DNA of 64,000 bases from Alloalcanivorax xiamenensis (GCF_009846745.1 NZ_AQPF01000003.1:1-64000); one strand, 5' to 3'. Positions 1 to 8,183 are shown, numbered from the stretch's first letter. The notes: generated by a model from the sequence alone, not told the origin. Program-made: numbers and translations.

Positions 1-65
1 CGACACTTTCTACCAGGTGAACAGGGAACTCCGGCGCGGCGGCGTAAAGTGCCCAAACAGGCTCT
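1..65 (+). repeat. Right end of MITE-like element (copy A, partial)
   Basis: These bases match the right end of the element found complete at 37427-37708 and, inverted, at 11324-11591. The shared segment runs from the CGACACTTT-like block to the terminal ACAGGCTCT at 57-65. The left part lies outside the window. The subterminal bases (AAAGTGCCCAAACAGGCTCT) differ from both other copies. The repeat end abuts protein-coding sequence, which suggests insertion into a gene. Confidence 0.8.
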
Positions 66-306
66 GCTACCGCCCTTCGTGAAGACACCCATGGTGGAGG
101 ATGCCGACTATCAGGCGCCGGTGGTGAACCGTCTGGGCGTGAAACTGAAAGCGGAGGACATCGCCGCCAAGGTCTGGGAAGCGGCGGCGCGGGAGGTGCC
201 GGTGCACAACCCGGTGGGAGGTGTGTTCAAGATGATCAAGCTGTTCGACAAGCTGCTGCCCAGCGCTTCGACCCGTCTGACCATGACCTTTCTGAGTCGC
301 GAGTAG
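49..306 (+). pseudogene. C-terminal remnant of a short-chain dehydrogenase, interrupted by a repeat
   Basis: From about base 60 onward the frame encodes the C-terminal end of an SDR-family oxidoreductase: LPPFVKTPMV is the usual segment after the catalytic Tyr-Lys helix, followed by a helix-rich tail ending in FLSRE at the TAG at 304. The nucleotide-binding Gly motif, NNAG and YxxxK should lie upstream, but the sequence immediately upstream is the end of an intergenic repeat (1-65), not SDR coding sequence. The frame stays open through the repeat to base 1, so a chimeric product cannot be excluded. I infer a gene cut by element insertion. An alternative is a true in-frame extension that happens to use repeat sequence. 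The substrate cannot be told. Confidence 0.6.
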
Positions 307-330
307 AAGGACAGCAAGAAGGGCGCGGAA

Positions 331-768
331 CTAGCGGTTCGCCGTTCGCAGCTCCTGGGAAAGGGGTTCGAAACGGATCCTGACCTTGCGTTTCCCCCAG
401 CGCAGCGCCGCCCTGCGATCCTCGCCCATATAGATATCGATCTTGTTGCGCCAGCGGGAATGCATCTTGTCGCGCACGTACCAAATGCCGTCCAGCCCTT
501 CGATGGTAACCGCCGTGCCATAGTCCAGCCCGGCATCCAGCAGATCCCGGGAAACGGCGATGACCTTCATGCCGGGCTCCAGTTGATCGCCCCAGGCGGC
601 CAGGCTGTGATCTTCTCCCGCGCCCTGCCCCTGCAACGAATTGTAGGCTGTGGCGGTAACGGTGCGGCGCTCGGAGAAAGTGGTCTCGCCGTGTACCGGT
701 ATGCTCGCGGCGGCCAGCAACAACGCCAGCGCCTTTATGGCGTCTCTCATCGGCGCCCTCGGACTCAA
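331..768 (-). CDS. 3D-domain (double-psi barrel) exported protein
   Basis: A 145-residue protein with an N-terminal signal-like segment (IKALALLLAAASIPVHG) and one 3D domain. The domain is recognised by TATAYNSLQGQ near residue 39 and by the closing YVRDKMHSRW and IDIYMG segment with its conserved aspartates. 3D domains occur in MltA-type lytic transglycosylases and Rpf/YabE-type proteins and are related to RlpA barrels. Stand-alone versions are small periplasmic proteins, probably acting on or binding peptidoglycan. An internal Met at residue 7 (base 750) is an equally good start. It is a single-gene unit transcribed toward the SDR remnant. The exact activity is not known. Confidence 0.75.
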   Translation of the reverse strand: MSPRAPMRDAIKALALLLAAASIPVHGETTFSERRTVTATAYNSLQGQGAGEDHSLAAWGDQLEPGMKVIAVSRDLLDAGLDYGTAVTIEGLDGIWYVRDKMHSRWRNKIDIYMGEDRRAALRWGKRKVRIRFEPLSQELRTANR

Positions 769-1061
769 GTCGGATGATTTGGCGGCCGATTATACCCCAA
801 CACAGAGGGAAATCGGGTAATGCAACGAACTGCGCTCTATCCGCAACGCCCTGGCCAGCGGCGCGGCAGCCATAATCCGGCCGTGGCGCGATCCTTATCA
901 TGGAGACGGTTACCAAACTCCAACGAACCGCGAATGTCGCCGGCGGTCCCAATTTGTAAGTCTCGAAACCGGCCCGCAATCACCAGACTCGGCGTTCTCG
1001 GGATGAGTACTTCCGGGAAGAGCATTTTCGGGCAGGGAGTTTTCGGGCACAGGGAGGAGCA

Positions 1062-1925
1062 ATGAAGAAAACCGTATTGATCACCGGGGGTAATTCCGGG
1101 CTGGGATTGCACAGCGCCGAACAGATGGCCGCCCGGGGCGCCGAGGTGCTGATCGGTTGTCGGGACAGGACCCGCGGTCAGGCCGCCGTGGCGCACATCA
1201 AGAACCTTCACCCACAGGCACGGGTGCGCCTGTTCGCCCTGGATCTGAGTGATCTCGCGCAAGTGCGCAGCGCCGCCCGCCGGCTACGGGATGACATCGG
1301 CGAACTGGACGTACTGATCAACAACGCCGGGACAGTCCCTACCCGGCAGCAATTCACCGCCGACGGCTACGAAATGCAATTCGGCGTCAATTACCTCGCC
1401 CCCGTGCTGTTCACCCACCTGCTGCTACCGTTGCTACGGCAAGCCCCGTCCGCCCGCATCCTGCATGTGGCCTCCGTGGCGCACTGGCTCGGGCGCATCA
1501 ATTCCCGTACCTGGCGGGGCCGCTTTCCCTATCTGGTCATGGACGCTTACGGCCAATCGAAGCTCGGCAATATCCTGTTCAGCAATGTGCTGGCCCAACG
1601 GCTGGCCCGGGAGGGCATCACCAGCAATGCCCTGCATCCCGGCGGCGTCGATACCGGCATCTTCCGCCATGTTCCCGATCCTTTACGGAGATTGATCCGG
1701 CCCACTCTGACCACGCCGGAAAAGGCCGCCCTGCTGCCGGTGTCCATGGCGCTGGACGAGGATTTCATCGGCGTTACCGGCGGCTACTTCGATGCCCGGG
1801 GCCGCGCCCGCCGTTCCCCCGGCGCCCGCGACACTGAATTGGCGGCACGGCTCTATGACGAGACCATGGCGCTCTTGGAACTGACACCGCTGGCCGCGCC
1901 TCAGCCCACCCGGGTGCCCGGCTGA
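1062..1925 (+). CDS. Short-chain dehydrogenase/reductase, retinol-dehydrogenase-like
   Basis: Complete SDR of 287 residues. The N-terminal TGGNSGLG is the classical NAD(P)-binding glycine motif (residues 8-15), NNAG follows the fourth strand near residue 87, and the catalytic Tyr-Lys pair is in YGQSK after a Ser in the HVASVAHW segment. The C-terminal part (HPGGVDTGIF) is typical of WWOX/retinol dehydrogenase-like SDRs that reduce or oxidise hydrophobic alcohols and ketones. The substrate cannot be assigned. A GGAGG ribosome site sits 6 bases before the ATG. Its 3' end overlaps the convergent acpH gene by 25 bases. The 293-base gap upstream shows only a short direct repeat (TTTCGGGCA, twice near 1027-1050). 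Confidence 0.9.
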   Translation: MKKTVLITGGNSGLGLHSAEQMAARGAEVLIGCRDRTRGQAAVAHIKNLHPQARVRLFALDLSDLAQVRSAARRLRDDIGELDVLINNAGTVPTRQQFTADGYEMQFGVNYLAPVLFTHLLLPLLRQAPSARILHVASVAHWLGRINSRTWRGRFPYLVMDAYGQSKLGNILFSNVLAQRLAREGITSNALHPGGVDTGIFRHVPDPLRRLIRPTLTTPEKAALLPVSMALDEDFIGVTGGYFDARGRARRSPGARDTELAARLYDETMALLELTPLAAPQPTRVPG

Positions 1926-2512
1926 ACCGGGCGTTCCAGGGCGGCGTCCATCACATGGGCACGCAGTTCGGGGTAGAAGCTCAGGAAAGTGGCTTCCAGC
2001 GCCTCATAGTGGGCACGGATATCCTCGATGCTGCCGGCGAACGTATTGGCGAAGCGTAGCCGCCCGGCGATACGGTCCAACGCCACGCCCACCGTCTCCA
2101 GATCGGCGTAATGCCCGAACCAGTCGTTACTCACCAGGCGCCGGGTGGTTTCGCGCATGTGTCCGGGCATCAACGGTTGACCGTATTGCAGATGACGATA
2201 ATCGGCGCGGATCACTTGCCCCAGGTCTTCATCATGGAAACGGGACCAGTGGCGAATCAGGAAATGGTCGAACAGCACATCCAGCGCCACACCCGCAAAG
2301 CGCCGCCGCTGAGGCGAGAAAAGGCGGCGCGAAGCGCGCACTCTCGGATGATGGTCGGTAAAGCGGTCCACCAGACGGTGATTACGCAAGCCCGCCCGAA
2401 CCGGATCCGGCAGCGCCTCCTCACGCGTACCCCGCATAAAATCCCCCAGCAGATTGCCGACCTTGGAGGTCACCGTGGGCTGTGCCAGTACCAAATGAGC
2501 AAAATAATTCAT
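1901..2512 (-). CDS. acpH: ACP phosphodiesterase
   Basis: About 203 residues beginning MNYFAHLVLAQ, the standard start of AcpH (DUF479) proteins, which hydrolyse the phosphopantetheine arm from holo-acyl carrier protein. Seen: GNLLGDFMRG, the histidine-rich HRLVDRFTDHHP segment and FDHFLIRHW, which are the HD-like conserved blocks of the family. An in-frame Met nine residues earlier (base 2539) is possible but does not extend family homology. Transcribed convergently with the SDR gene, with overlapping 3' ends. Confidence 0.85.
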   Translation of the reverse strand: MNYFAHLVLAQPTVTSKVGNLLGDFMRGTREEALPDPVRAGLRNHRLVDRFTDHHPRVRASRRLFSPQRRRFAGVALDVLFDHFLIRHWSRFHDEDLGQVIRADYRHLQYGQPLMPGHMRETTRRLVSNDWFGHYADLETVGVALDRIAGRLRFANTFAGSIEDIRAHYEALEATFLSFYPELRAHVMDAALERPVQPGTRVG

Positions 2513-2712
2513 TGTTTTATCGCGGCGCCGAAACGCCATCCACTTTTGGCTTATTGTAAAAACCGTTGATTAATACAATAAGATGAGCAATATATAACCA
2601 TAAAAGATTAGAACGCGAACCCGCGCGAACCGTAAAAACCGTCGCTTTTGCGACTTCATGCCCGCCTGACGCCGGATTCGGCGCCGCTTGGGCATTATTG
2701 GTGAGGATACCC

Positions 2713-3654
2713 ATGAAAACTGGCCTGGTGGTGGATTCCGGTTGCGACTTGCCCTCTGACTTTATCAAAGAAAACGGCATCCTGGTGCTGCCGGCGTCGA
2801 TTCGCATCGGCGACGAGGTCATCGCCGATGACCGTTCTCCCCAACGTACCCGCTCCTTTTACGACCGCCAGTTACTGGACAAAGTCCATGACGCGCAGTC
2901 CCTGCCCGCCACCGTGGCGCAAATCAAACAGCTTTTTCTCGAACAGGTCGTGACCCACTGCGACTACGCGCTGGTGGAAACCGTACTGCAAAGCCGCAGC
3001 CCGATCTTCCACAACGCCACGGAAGCAGCCCACGGCATCCTGTCCGAGTACCGGGCGGTGCGTGACCGGGCCGGCCTGCAGGGACCGTTCGCGGTGCGGG
3101 TGATCGACAGTCAGACCCTGTTCGCCGGTCAGGGCGCGCTGGCGGCGGAAACCGTTCGGCTGATGGCCACCGGCATGCGCGGTGCCGAGTTACGCGCCCG
3201 GGTCAGCGCGCTCGCCGCGAAGGCCACCGGCTACGCGGTGGTGCCTGATCTCTACTACCTGCGGCAGAGAGCTCGCAAGAAAGGTGACAACAGCGTGGGA
3301 CTGGTGGGCGCGTTGCTGGGCTCGGCCCTGGATATCAAACCGATTCTTTGCGCGCGCGGTGGCGAAACTTTCCCGGTGGCCAAGATTCGCGGTTTCAGCC
3401 AGGGCGTGGCGCGACTGTTCGAACATGGCACGCGCTGTATCGAAAGAGGTCTGTTGTCGCCGGTACTGTGCGTGAGCTACGCCGGGGATCCCCAGGCGGT
3501 GTATCAGATGCCAGGCTTCGAGGCGTTGAAAAGTTGCGCCGACCGCCATCAGGTCAGGGTGCTGGTAAGCAGTATGGGGCTCACCGGCAGCGTCAATATC
3601 GGCCCCGGCGCACTCAGTATCGGACTGCTGGCCGAGCAGCAGGATTTCGCTTAG
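2713..3654 (+). CDS. DegV family protein (fatty-acid binding)
   Basis: About 313 residues, starting MKTGLVVDSGCDLP, which is the diagnostic DegV N-terminus. DegV/FakB proteins bind a fatty acid in a buried pocket; Firmicute FakB hands it to the FakA kinase. No kinase partner is present here, so the physiological partner is unknown. Characteristic segments seen: LPASIRIGDE, RSFYDRQLL, VIDSQTLFAGQG and the C-terminal VLVSSMGLTGSVNIGPGALS. The ATG at 2713 is chosen over an upstream TTG because GTGAGG lies at the right distance. Monocistronic; a REP hairpin follows the stop. Confidence 0.85.
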   Translation: MKTGLVVDSGCDLPSDFIKENGILVLPASIRIGDEVIADDRSPQRTRSFYDRQLLDKVHDAQSLPATVAQIKQLFLEQVVTHCDYALVETVLQSRSPIFHNATEAAHGILSEYRAVRDRAGLQGPFAVRVIDSQTLFAGQGALAAETVRLMATGMRGAELRARVSALAAKATGYAVVPDLYYLRQRARKKGDNSVGLVGALLGSALDIKPILCARGGETFPVAKIRGFSQGVARLFEHGTRCIERGLLSPVLCVSYAGDPQAVYQMPGFEALKSCADRHQVRVLVSSMGLTGSVNIGPGALSIGLLAEQQDFA

Positions 3655-3687
3655 CCCCGATTCATGGGCCAGTACGCTTACATGCCG

Positions 3688-3758
3688 ATTCGCTGCCAAG
3701 GCAGCTTCCCACAGAGAGGATTACGAAGCAGCCGTGGGAAGCTGCCTTGGCAGCGAAT
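3688..3758. repeat. REP-like palindrome, copy 1
   Basis: Two perfect 25-base inverted arms (3688-3712 and 3734-3758) begin ATTCGCTGCCAAGGC and run to CTTCCCAC, separated by a 21-base spacer. It lies between the convergent ends of the DegV and GNAT genes. Six more copies occur at 6641, 20190, 28691, 48182, 52048 and 57206. It can form a hairpin in RNA from either strand. Confidence 0.9.
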
Positions 3759-3820
3759 TCCGTGTCAGCGCGCCCAGCACAACCGTGGGCCAGCCATGGT
3801 CCGCGAACCGCGATCGACCA

Positions 3821-4426
3821 CTAGGCACCCCGATTGGATACATCCAGCAGAAAATCCAGATTCCGCCGCACCGCCGGCCACTCCAGATTGATGATGGAGA
3901 ACACCACGGTATCGCGGTACAAGCCATCCGCACCCACCTGATGATTGCGCAGCACGCCATCCTGCTTGGCACCGAGCCGGGCAATGGCGGTCCGGGAGGC
4001 GCGGTTGTGCCAATGGGTGCGGAATTCCACCGCGATAGCGTCCAGTGCTTCGAAAGCATGGCCCAGCAGCAGCCGCTTGCATTCGGTGTTCAAGCCACTG
4101 CGCTGGAAGCGGCGGGCATACCAGGTATAGCCCACCTCCAGACGATGGTTGCCCTCGTCCACATGGCAAAAACGGGTGGAGCCGATCACCTTGCCGCTAT
4201 CACGATGGCGCACCGCGAACGGCATCTCGCCATGCTGATCCCGGCGCGCCAGCGCGGCGTTGACATACTCCGCCACCGCGTCCGGCGCCGGCACGAAGGT
4301 ATACCAGAGCCGCCATAACTCACCGTCCCGGGTCGCCTCGGTCAGATCGTCCACGTGTTCGGCCCGCAACGGCTCCAGTACCACCTGCCGGCCTTCCAGG
4401 ATGACCGGCTCTATCCATCGGCTCAT
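3821..4426 (-). CDS. GNAT family N-acetyltransferase (RimJ/RimL-like)
   Basis: A 201-residue GNAT protein. LEGRQVVLEPLRAEHVDDL at the N-terminus, KVIGSTRF in the central strand, EVGYTWYARRFQRSGLNTE (acetyl-CoA loop region) and RTHWHNRASRTAIARLGAK match the RimJ/RimL branch, which acetylates amino groups of proteins or small amines. The substrate is not predictable. AGAGGG precedes the ATG at good spacing. It is followed on the same strand by the convergent REP hairpin and preceded by a small exported protein gene 24 bases upstream, possibly co-transcribed. Confidence 0.85.
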   Translation of the reverse strand: MSRWIEPVILEGRQVVLEPLRAEHVDDLTEATRDGELWRLWYTFVPAPDAVAEYVNAALARRDQHGEMPFAVRHRDSGKVIGSTRFCHVDEGNHRLEVGYTWYARRFQRSGLNTECKRLLLGHAFEALDAIAVEFRTHWHNRASRTAIARLGAKQDGVLRNHQVGADGLYRDTVVFSIINLEWPAVRRNLDFLLDVSNRGA

Positions 4427-4449
4427 GTCCGTTCCCTCTGCTTCCGGCC

Positions 4450-4893
4450 TCAGGATGGGTCGTCCTGCCCGGCCTGAAGCTTCTTGGCGTAGTCCTGCAT
4501 GCGTTTCATCTGATCCCTGGCGCGTTCCAGGGAAGCCGCGGCGCCATCACAGGCGGTGACCGAGCCCAGACAGTCCACGCATTGCACCAGATCGTTGGCG
4601 GCCATGCTCAGATGCACTTTGAAAGCCAGTGTCTGCAACGCGGCGGCCTCGCCGCGCAGGTTGCGGGCCTGTTCCGGCAGGTCCGGATAGCCCGCTTTGC
4701 AGGCTTTCTGGATTTCGGCGGTTTTGCCGTCGGTGTATTTCCCGTGCAGCTCACGACCGGTCTGTTCCATCTTGGCGATGCGTATCATCAGACTGTCGAT
4801 GACTTTCTGCTCGGCGTCGTCGGGCAATTGCGCAAAGGACGGCACACTGACGACCACGGCCAGCAGGCCGATGATCCAGGCTTTACTCTTCAT
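4450..4893 (-). CDS. Small exported protein of unknown function
   Basis: A 147-residue protein with a clear signal peptide (MKSKAWIIGLLAVVVSVPSFA, cut after FA) and a strong AAGGAGATA ribosome site. The mature part is helical and charged, with four cysteines (one in KACKAGYP and three in CVDCLGSVTAC), compatible with two periplasmic disulfides. I recognise no family. It lies just upstream of the GNAT gene on the same strand. A role in the envelope is inferred from the signal peptide only. Confidence 0.75.
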   Translation of the reverse strand: MKSKAWIIGLLAVVVSVPSFAQLPDDAEQKVIDSLMIRIAKMEQTGRELHGKYTDGKTAEIQKACKAGYPDLPEQARNLRGEAAALQTLAFKVHLSMAANDLVQCVDCLGSVTACDGAAASLERARDQMKRMQDYAKKLQAGQDDPS

Positions 4894-4991
4894 CTTATTA
4901 TCTCCTTTTGTTTTTAGGTGACGTTCGGGACCGTCACCTTTTATTAAGGTCCGGCGAGGCCGGTACCAGGGCTGCCCCTGGAATTACGGGC

Positions 4992-5330
4992 TCAGCCCGG
5001 TGGCCAGCTGAACGGACGTCCCCCCATCACATGGACGTGCAGATGGAACACCGCCTGACTGGCGCTGGCGCCATTATTCACGTTGACGCGGAAGTCCTCC
5101 AGCCCCTCCCGGGCGGCGACCTGGTTGCCGACCAGCAAAAGGTGCCCGAGCAACGCCTGATCTTCCTCGGTGGCGTCGGAGAGTTTGGGGATAGGTTTCT
5201 TCGGAATCACCAGGAAATGCACCGGTGCCTGGGGATTGATATCCCGAAACGCCAGGCATTGCTCATCCTCATGGATGATGTCCGCCGGGATCTCCCGGTC
5301 GATGATCTTGGAAAACAGGGTCTCGCTCAT
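4992..5330 (-). CDS. hinT: HIT family purine nucleoside phosphoramidase
   Basis: A 112-residue HinT-type protein. It starts METLF-like (MSETLFSKIIDREIPADI), has the FRDINPQAPVHFLVIPK segment and the signature HLHVHVMGG, with the catalytic His in the HxHxH triad. HinT enzymes cleave aminoacyl-AMP and nucleoside phosphoramidates in the cytosol. Full length for the family. Stand-alone gene; the region downstream (4894-4991) contains only the leader of the small exported protein. Confidence 0.92.
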   Translation of the reverse strand: MSETLFSKIIDREIPADIIHEDEQCLAFRDINPQAPVHFLVIPKKPIPKLSDATEEDQALLGHLLLVGNQVAAREGLEDFRVNVNNGASASQAVFHLHVHVMGGRPFSWPPG

Positions 5331-5707
5331 CTGTCAAAGGTATCCAATGGCTTTACTGGGTTTGCTACCAGGTGGTTCGACTCGCGGACGCGGGTGGCTC
5401 ATGGAGCCGTTGATACCGCCGGCGGCAGGCATCCGCGCACGGGTATTTTACCGTCGGGCAGAACCAACCATAGAACAACGGAGCGGCCCATGCCAGACAG
5501 CGGGTCGCCGCTTGCGTTTACTCGCACCACCGGGCAGGATGCGCGCCACACAGCCGGGACGTGGTGCCGTTCACATCCCGCCCAATTCATCGCCGCCGAT
5601 CCCCCTTGGTGGGGTGAGCCAGGCCGCCCCGGCCGCGTATACTATCGCCCTGGCATCGCCGTCGGCGATGATGTCCGTGGATTCTTGTTTTTGCTGATCG
5701 GAACGAT
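5331..5707. other. Intergenic region between hinT and the QueD-like gene
   Basis: 377 bases without a credible gene; short frames here lack ribosome sites and family resemblance. A possible -10 (TATACT, 5638-5643) and a perfect 8-base inverted repeat with a one-base centre (CATCGCCG at 5654-5661, CGGCGATG at 5663-5670) lie 40-70 bases before the QueD-like start and could form a leader hairpin or an operator. Confidence 0.4.
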
Positions 5708-6586
5708 ATGGCCACTCTGTTCGTAGACAACCTGACCGTACTGGACTTCTCCTACCTGCACCCCAAGCGGGGCATGGTCGGCGAATCCTGGATCGTGGAC
5801 CTGGAGCTGTCCGGTGATCTGGACGGCCAGGGCATGGTGTTTGATTTCGGCCAGATCAAACGGCGGCTCAAGCACCTGATCGACGCCCAGGTGGACCATC
5901 GCCTGCTCTTCCCCGGCGCCCATGAGGCGCTGACTCTGAATCAGCGCGAAGATCAGCAACTGAGCCTCACCTGGCGGTATGGTGCCGGAGAAATACGGCT
6001 GCTGGCGCCCGCCGAGAGCCTTCTGGAAATACCCGGCACCAGTGTGTCCAAGGCCTCCGTCACCCTGTTTCTGATGGAATTGCTGGAGCCGTCCCTGCCG
6101 GACAACGTCACCGAAGCGCGCATCTTGCTTCGCGAGGAGGATGTCGGTACCGCGCCGTTTTACCATTATTCCCACGGGCTGAAGAAACACGACGGCAACT
6201 GCCAGCGCATCGCCCACGGCCACCGTTCCACCATTCAGATCTTCGAGAACGGCCGGCGCAGCCGGTACTGGGAGAAACTGTGGGCGGACCGTTGGGAAGA
6301 CATTTACATTGGTACCCGGGAGGACCTGGAAGGCACCTACTTCGTCGAGGACGTCCCCCACCACCGGTTCCGCTACGACGCTCCCCAGGGCCACTTTGAG
6401 CTGGTGATCCCGGAAGATCACTGTTACCTGATCGATACCGACACCACGGTGGAATATCTGGCCGACCACATCGCCCGACAACTGGCCGAGGAAGCCCCCG
6501 GCAAACACTTCCGCGTCCGCGCCTTCGAGGGCGTCGGCAAGGGCGCCATCGCCGAAGCCGGGGAGAACAACCTGAAAAGCAGTTGA
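5708..6586 (+). CDS. Double-domain 6-carboxytetrahydropterin synthase-like protein
   Basis: A 292-residue protein that looks like two fused PTPS/QueD units. The first (residues 1-130) has VLDFSYLHPKRGMVGESW and DAQVDHRLLFPG. The second (about 150-280) has GNCQRIAHGHRSTIQIF, where the HGH pair corresponds to zinc ligands, and VPHHRFRYDAP. Single-domain QueD makes 6-carboxytetrahydropterin for queuosine; other members make biopterin precursors. The first domain seems to lack the full His triad, so it may be structural. No other queuosine gene adjoins it. The exact reaction is inferred, not shown. Confidence 0.75.
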   Translation: MATLFVDNLTVLDFSYLHPKRGMVGESWIVDLELSGDLDGQGMVFDFGQIKRRLKHLIDAQVDHRLLFPGAHEALTLNQREDQQLSLTWRYGAGEIRLLAPAESLLEIPGTSVSKASVTLFLMELLEPSLPDNVTEARILLREEDVGTAPFYHYSHGLKKHDGNCQRIAHGHRSTIQIFENGRRSRYWEKLWADRWEDIYIGTREDLEGTYFVEDVPHHRFRYDAPQGHFELVIPEDHCYLIDTDTTVEYLADHIARQLAEEAPGKHFRVRAFEGVGKGAIAEAGENNLKSS

Positions 6587-6775
6587 CAGTTGATAGTGAA
6601 TAGTTAACAGCGAAAGACAAAAACAGGTGATCTTTAGCCTCTGTGGGAAGCTTGCTTGCAAGCGAATATCGTTAAACGCCTGAAGGATCCCCATTCGCTT
6701 GCAAGCAAGCTTCCCACAGCGATTCCGGGTCGCCTGTCTTTCACTGTTAACTATTCACTATTAACTGTTAACTGC
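6586..6775. repeat. Nested inverted-repeat cassette around REP copy 2
   Basis: Outer arms made of TTAACAG/GTGAATAG-type sequence lie at 6586-6618 (GTGAATAGTTAACAGCGAAA) and 6735-6775 (reverse complement, TTTCACTGTTAACTATTCAC). Inside them is REP copy 2: perfect 27-base arms at 6641-6667 and 6693-6719, here in the opposite order (CTGTGGGAAGC outward). The cassette fills the gap between the convergent QueD-like and LysR genes. The same outer arms recur at 9548-9740 around a different core. Confidence 0.85.
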
Positions 6776-6780
6776 CCTTT

Positions 6781-7731
6781 TCACGGGTCCTCCGCCAGTA
6801 TCCGCTCCGCCTCCTCCTGGATCAGTTTGCGCAGCCAGCGGTGGGCGGCGTTGTGGTGCAGCAGAGGGGACCAGGCCATTTTCAGCTCGAATTCCGGAAT
6901 GTCGAACGGCGGGGATTTGATCACCAGGCGGGGATTTTGCGCCTGCATGCGCGCCACCCGGGAGGGCAACGTGGCCACCAGATCGTTGTTCATGGCCAGC
7001 AGCGCGGGCATCTGATAATGGCGGGTGAAGATGCTGATCTTGCGAGTCCGCCCCATTTGCTGCAACGCATGGTCGATCCAGCCCAGTCCACCCAGTTTTT
7101 CCGGGTTCATGCCGAAACCCACGCCAAAACCGGTCTTGGACACCCAGATATGCTGGGCGGACAGGTAGCTGTCCAGATCGAAATGTTTGGCGATCGGGTT
7201 ATCCCGGTTGAGCAAACAGGAGAAAGCGTCCTTCCACAAAGTGACCTGGTAGAAAGAGCCGGGAATTTCATTGAATCGGTTTACCGCCATATCCACCCGG
7301 CCCTGTTCCATATCGGGGTAGCTGACATCCGACGGCGTGAGAAAGTCCAGAACCACATGGGGCGCCTCTTCACGCAGACGTCGCACGATGTGCGGCACCA
7401 GAGTGCCCTCGGCGTAATCGCTGGTCATGATACGAAAAACCCGGCGGCTTTCCTCGGGACGGAACACTTCTTCCGGATTGAACAGGGATTCCGCCTGAGC
7501 CATCAACTGGCGCACCAGCGGCTGCAGTTCCAGGGCCCGGTCGGTGGCGGTCATGCCCTCGCTGGTGCGGATCAGCAGCGGATCATTGAACATCTGCCGC
7601 AGCCGTTTGAGACTGTTGCTCATGGCCGGCTGGGTAATGCCCAGTTGTTCCGCGGCCCGGGTCACGTTTTTTTCCCGCAGCAGCACATCCAGGTACTTCA
7701 ATAAATTAAGATCGGCGCCGGCGACATTCAT
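6781..7731 (-). CDS. LysR family transcriptional regulator
   Basis: A 316-residue LTTR of usual length. The N-terminal winged helix-turn-helix includes NVTRAAEQLGITQPAMSNSLKRLR (read in two parts; recognition helix at about residues 33-45) and FNDPLLIRTSEGM. The remainder is a periplasmic-binding-fold effector domain (residues about 95-300) of the NodD/LinR-like branch, whose members often respond to aromatic or aliphatic ligands. There is no divergently transcribed neighbour except the small Arc gene at 7899, so targets are not evident. Confidence 0.88.
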   Translation of the reverse strand: MNVAGADLNLLKYLDVLLREKNVTRAAEQLGITQPAMSNSLKRLRQMFNDPLLIRTSEGMTATDRALELQPLVRQLMAQAESLFNPEEVFRPEESRRVFRIMTSDYAEGTLVPHIVRRLREEAPHVVLDFLTPSDVSYPDMEQGRVDMAVNRFNEIPGSFYQVTLWKDAFSCLLNRDNPIAKHFDLDSYLSAQHIWVSKTGFGVGFGMNPEKLGGLGWIDHALQQMGRTRKISIFTRHYQMPALLAMNNDLVATLPSRVARMQAQNPRLVIKSPPFDIPEFELKMAWSPLLHHNAAHRWLRKLIQEEAERILAEDP

Positions 7732-7898
7732 GGCAGTGTGCTCTCTCTCCTGACAAAGCGATCATAACAGACGCCGCGACGCCACCCCGCATGCTCTTTC
7801 GCACTCGGCCTTGACCCGGGTCAAGGCCGATTAATAGCACCGTGCCATCATCGCGTGAAGTTGAAAAAGTGCGTAAGGTAACCGTTTTCTCGGGGCAT

Positions 7899-8183
7899 AT
7901 GACAGACACTATGAAGCAGGACGAGACCACGCGGGCCGAGAAGTTCGTGGTTCGTTTCCCTCCCGGCATGCGTGATCGCATCGCCCAGGCCGCCACTCAC
8001 AGTCACCGAAGCATGAACGCGGAGATCGTGGCGCGGCTGCAACGCAGCATGGTTGAATGGCCCGGGGACCTGCCACGAGCTGAAGGCTGTGTTCCCCAGG
8101 GGCTGGAGGAAGGGCTGTTGCTGGACTGCTTTCGCCGCCTGCCCGCTGAAAAACGCCAGGCCCTGTTGGCTTTGCTGGTGTAG
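7899..8183 (+). CDS. Arc-type ribbon-helix-helix DNA-binding protein
   Basis: About 94 residues. EKFVVRFPPGMRDRIAQAA followed by HSHRSMNAEIVARLQRSM is a typical Arc/AmrZ ribbon-helix-helix: a short beta strand (KFVVRF) and two helices, with the MNAEIV signature. The C-terminal tail (LDCFRRLPAEKRQALLALL) could be an oligomerisation helix. The ATG at 7899 follows CGGGG; a longer frame from 7842 has no ribosome site. AmrZ-like proteins control motility and exopolysaccharide in pseudomonads. The next gene downstream encodes a diguanylate cyclase, so a link to c-di-GMP control is possible but only inferred from proximity. Confidence 0.8.
   Translation: MTDTMKQDETTRAEKFVVRFPPGMRDRIAQAATHSHRSMNAEIVARLQRSMVEWPGDLPRAEGCVPQGLEEGLLLDCFRRLPAEKRQALLALLV

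Noticed and set aside
820..1065. 81-residue frame upstream of the SDR gene
   Set aside because: No ribosome site or family resemblance, and it overlaps the SDR leader and start.
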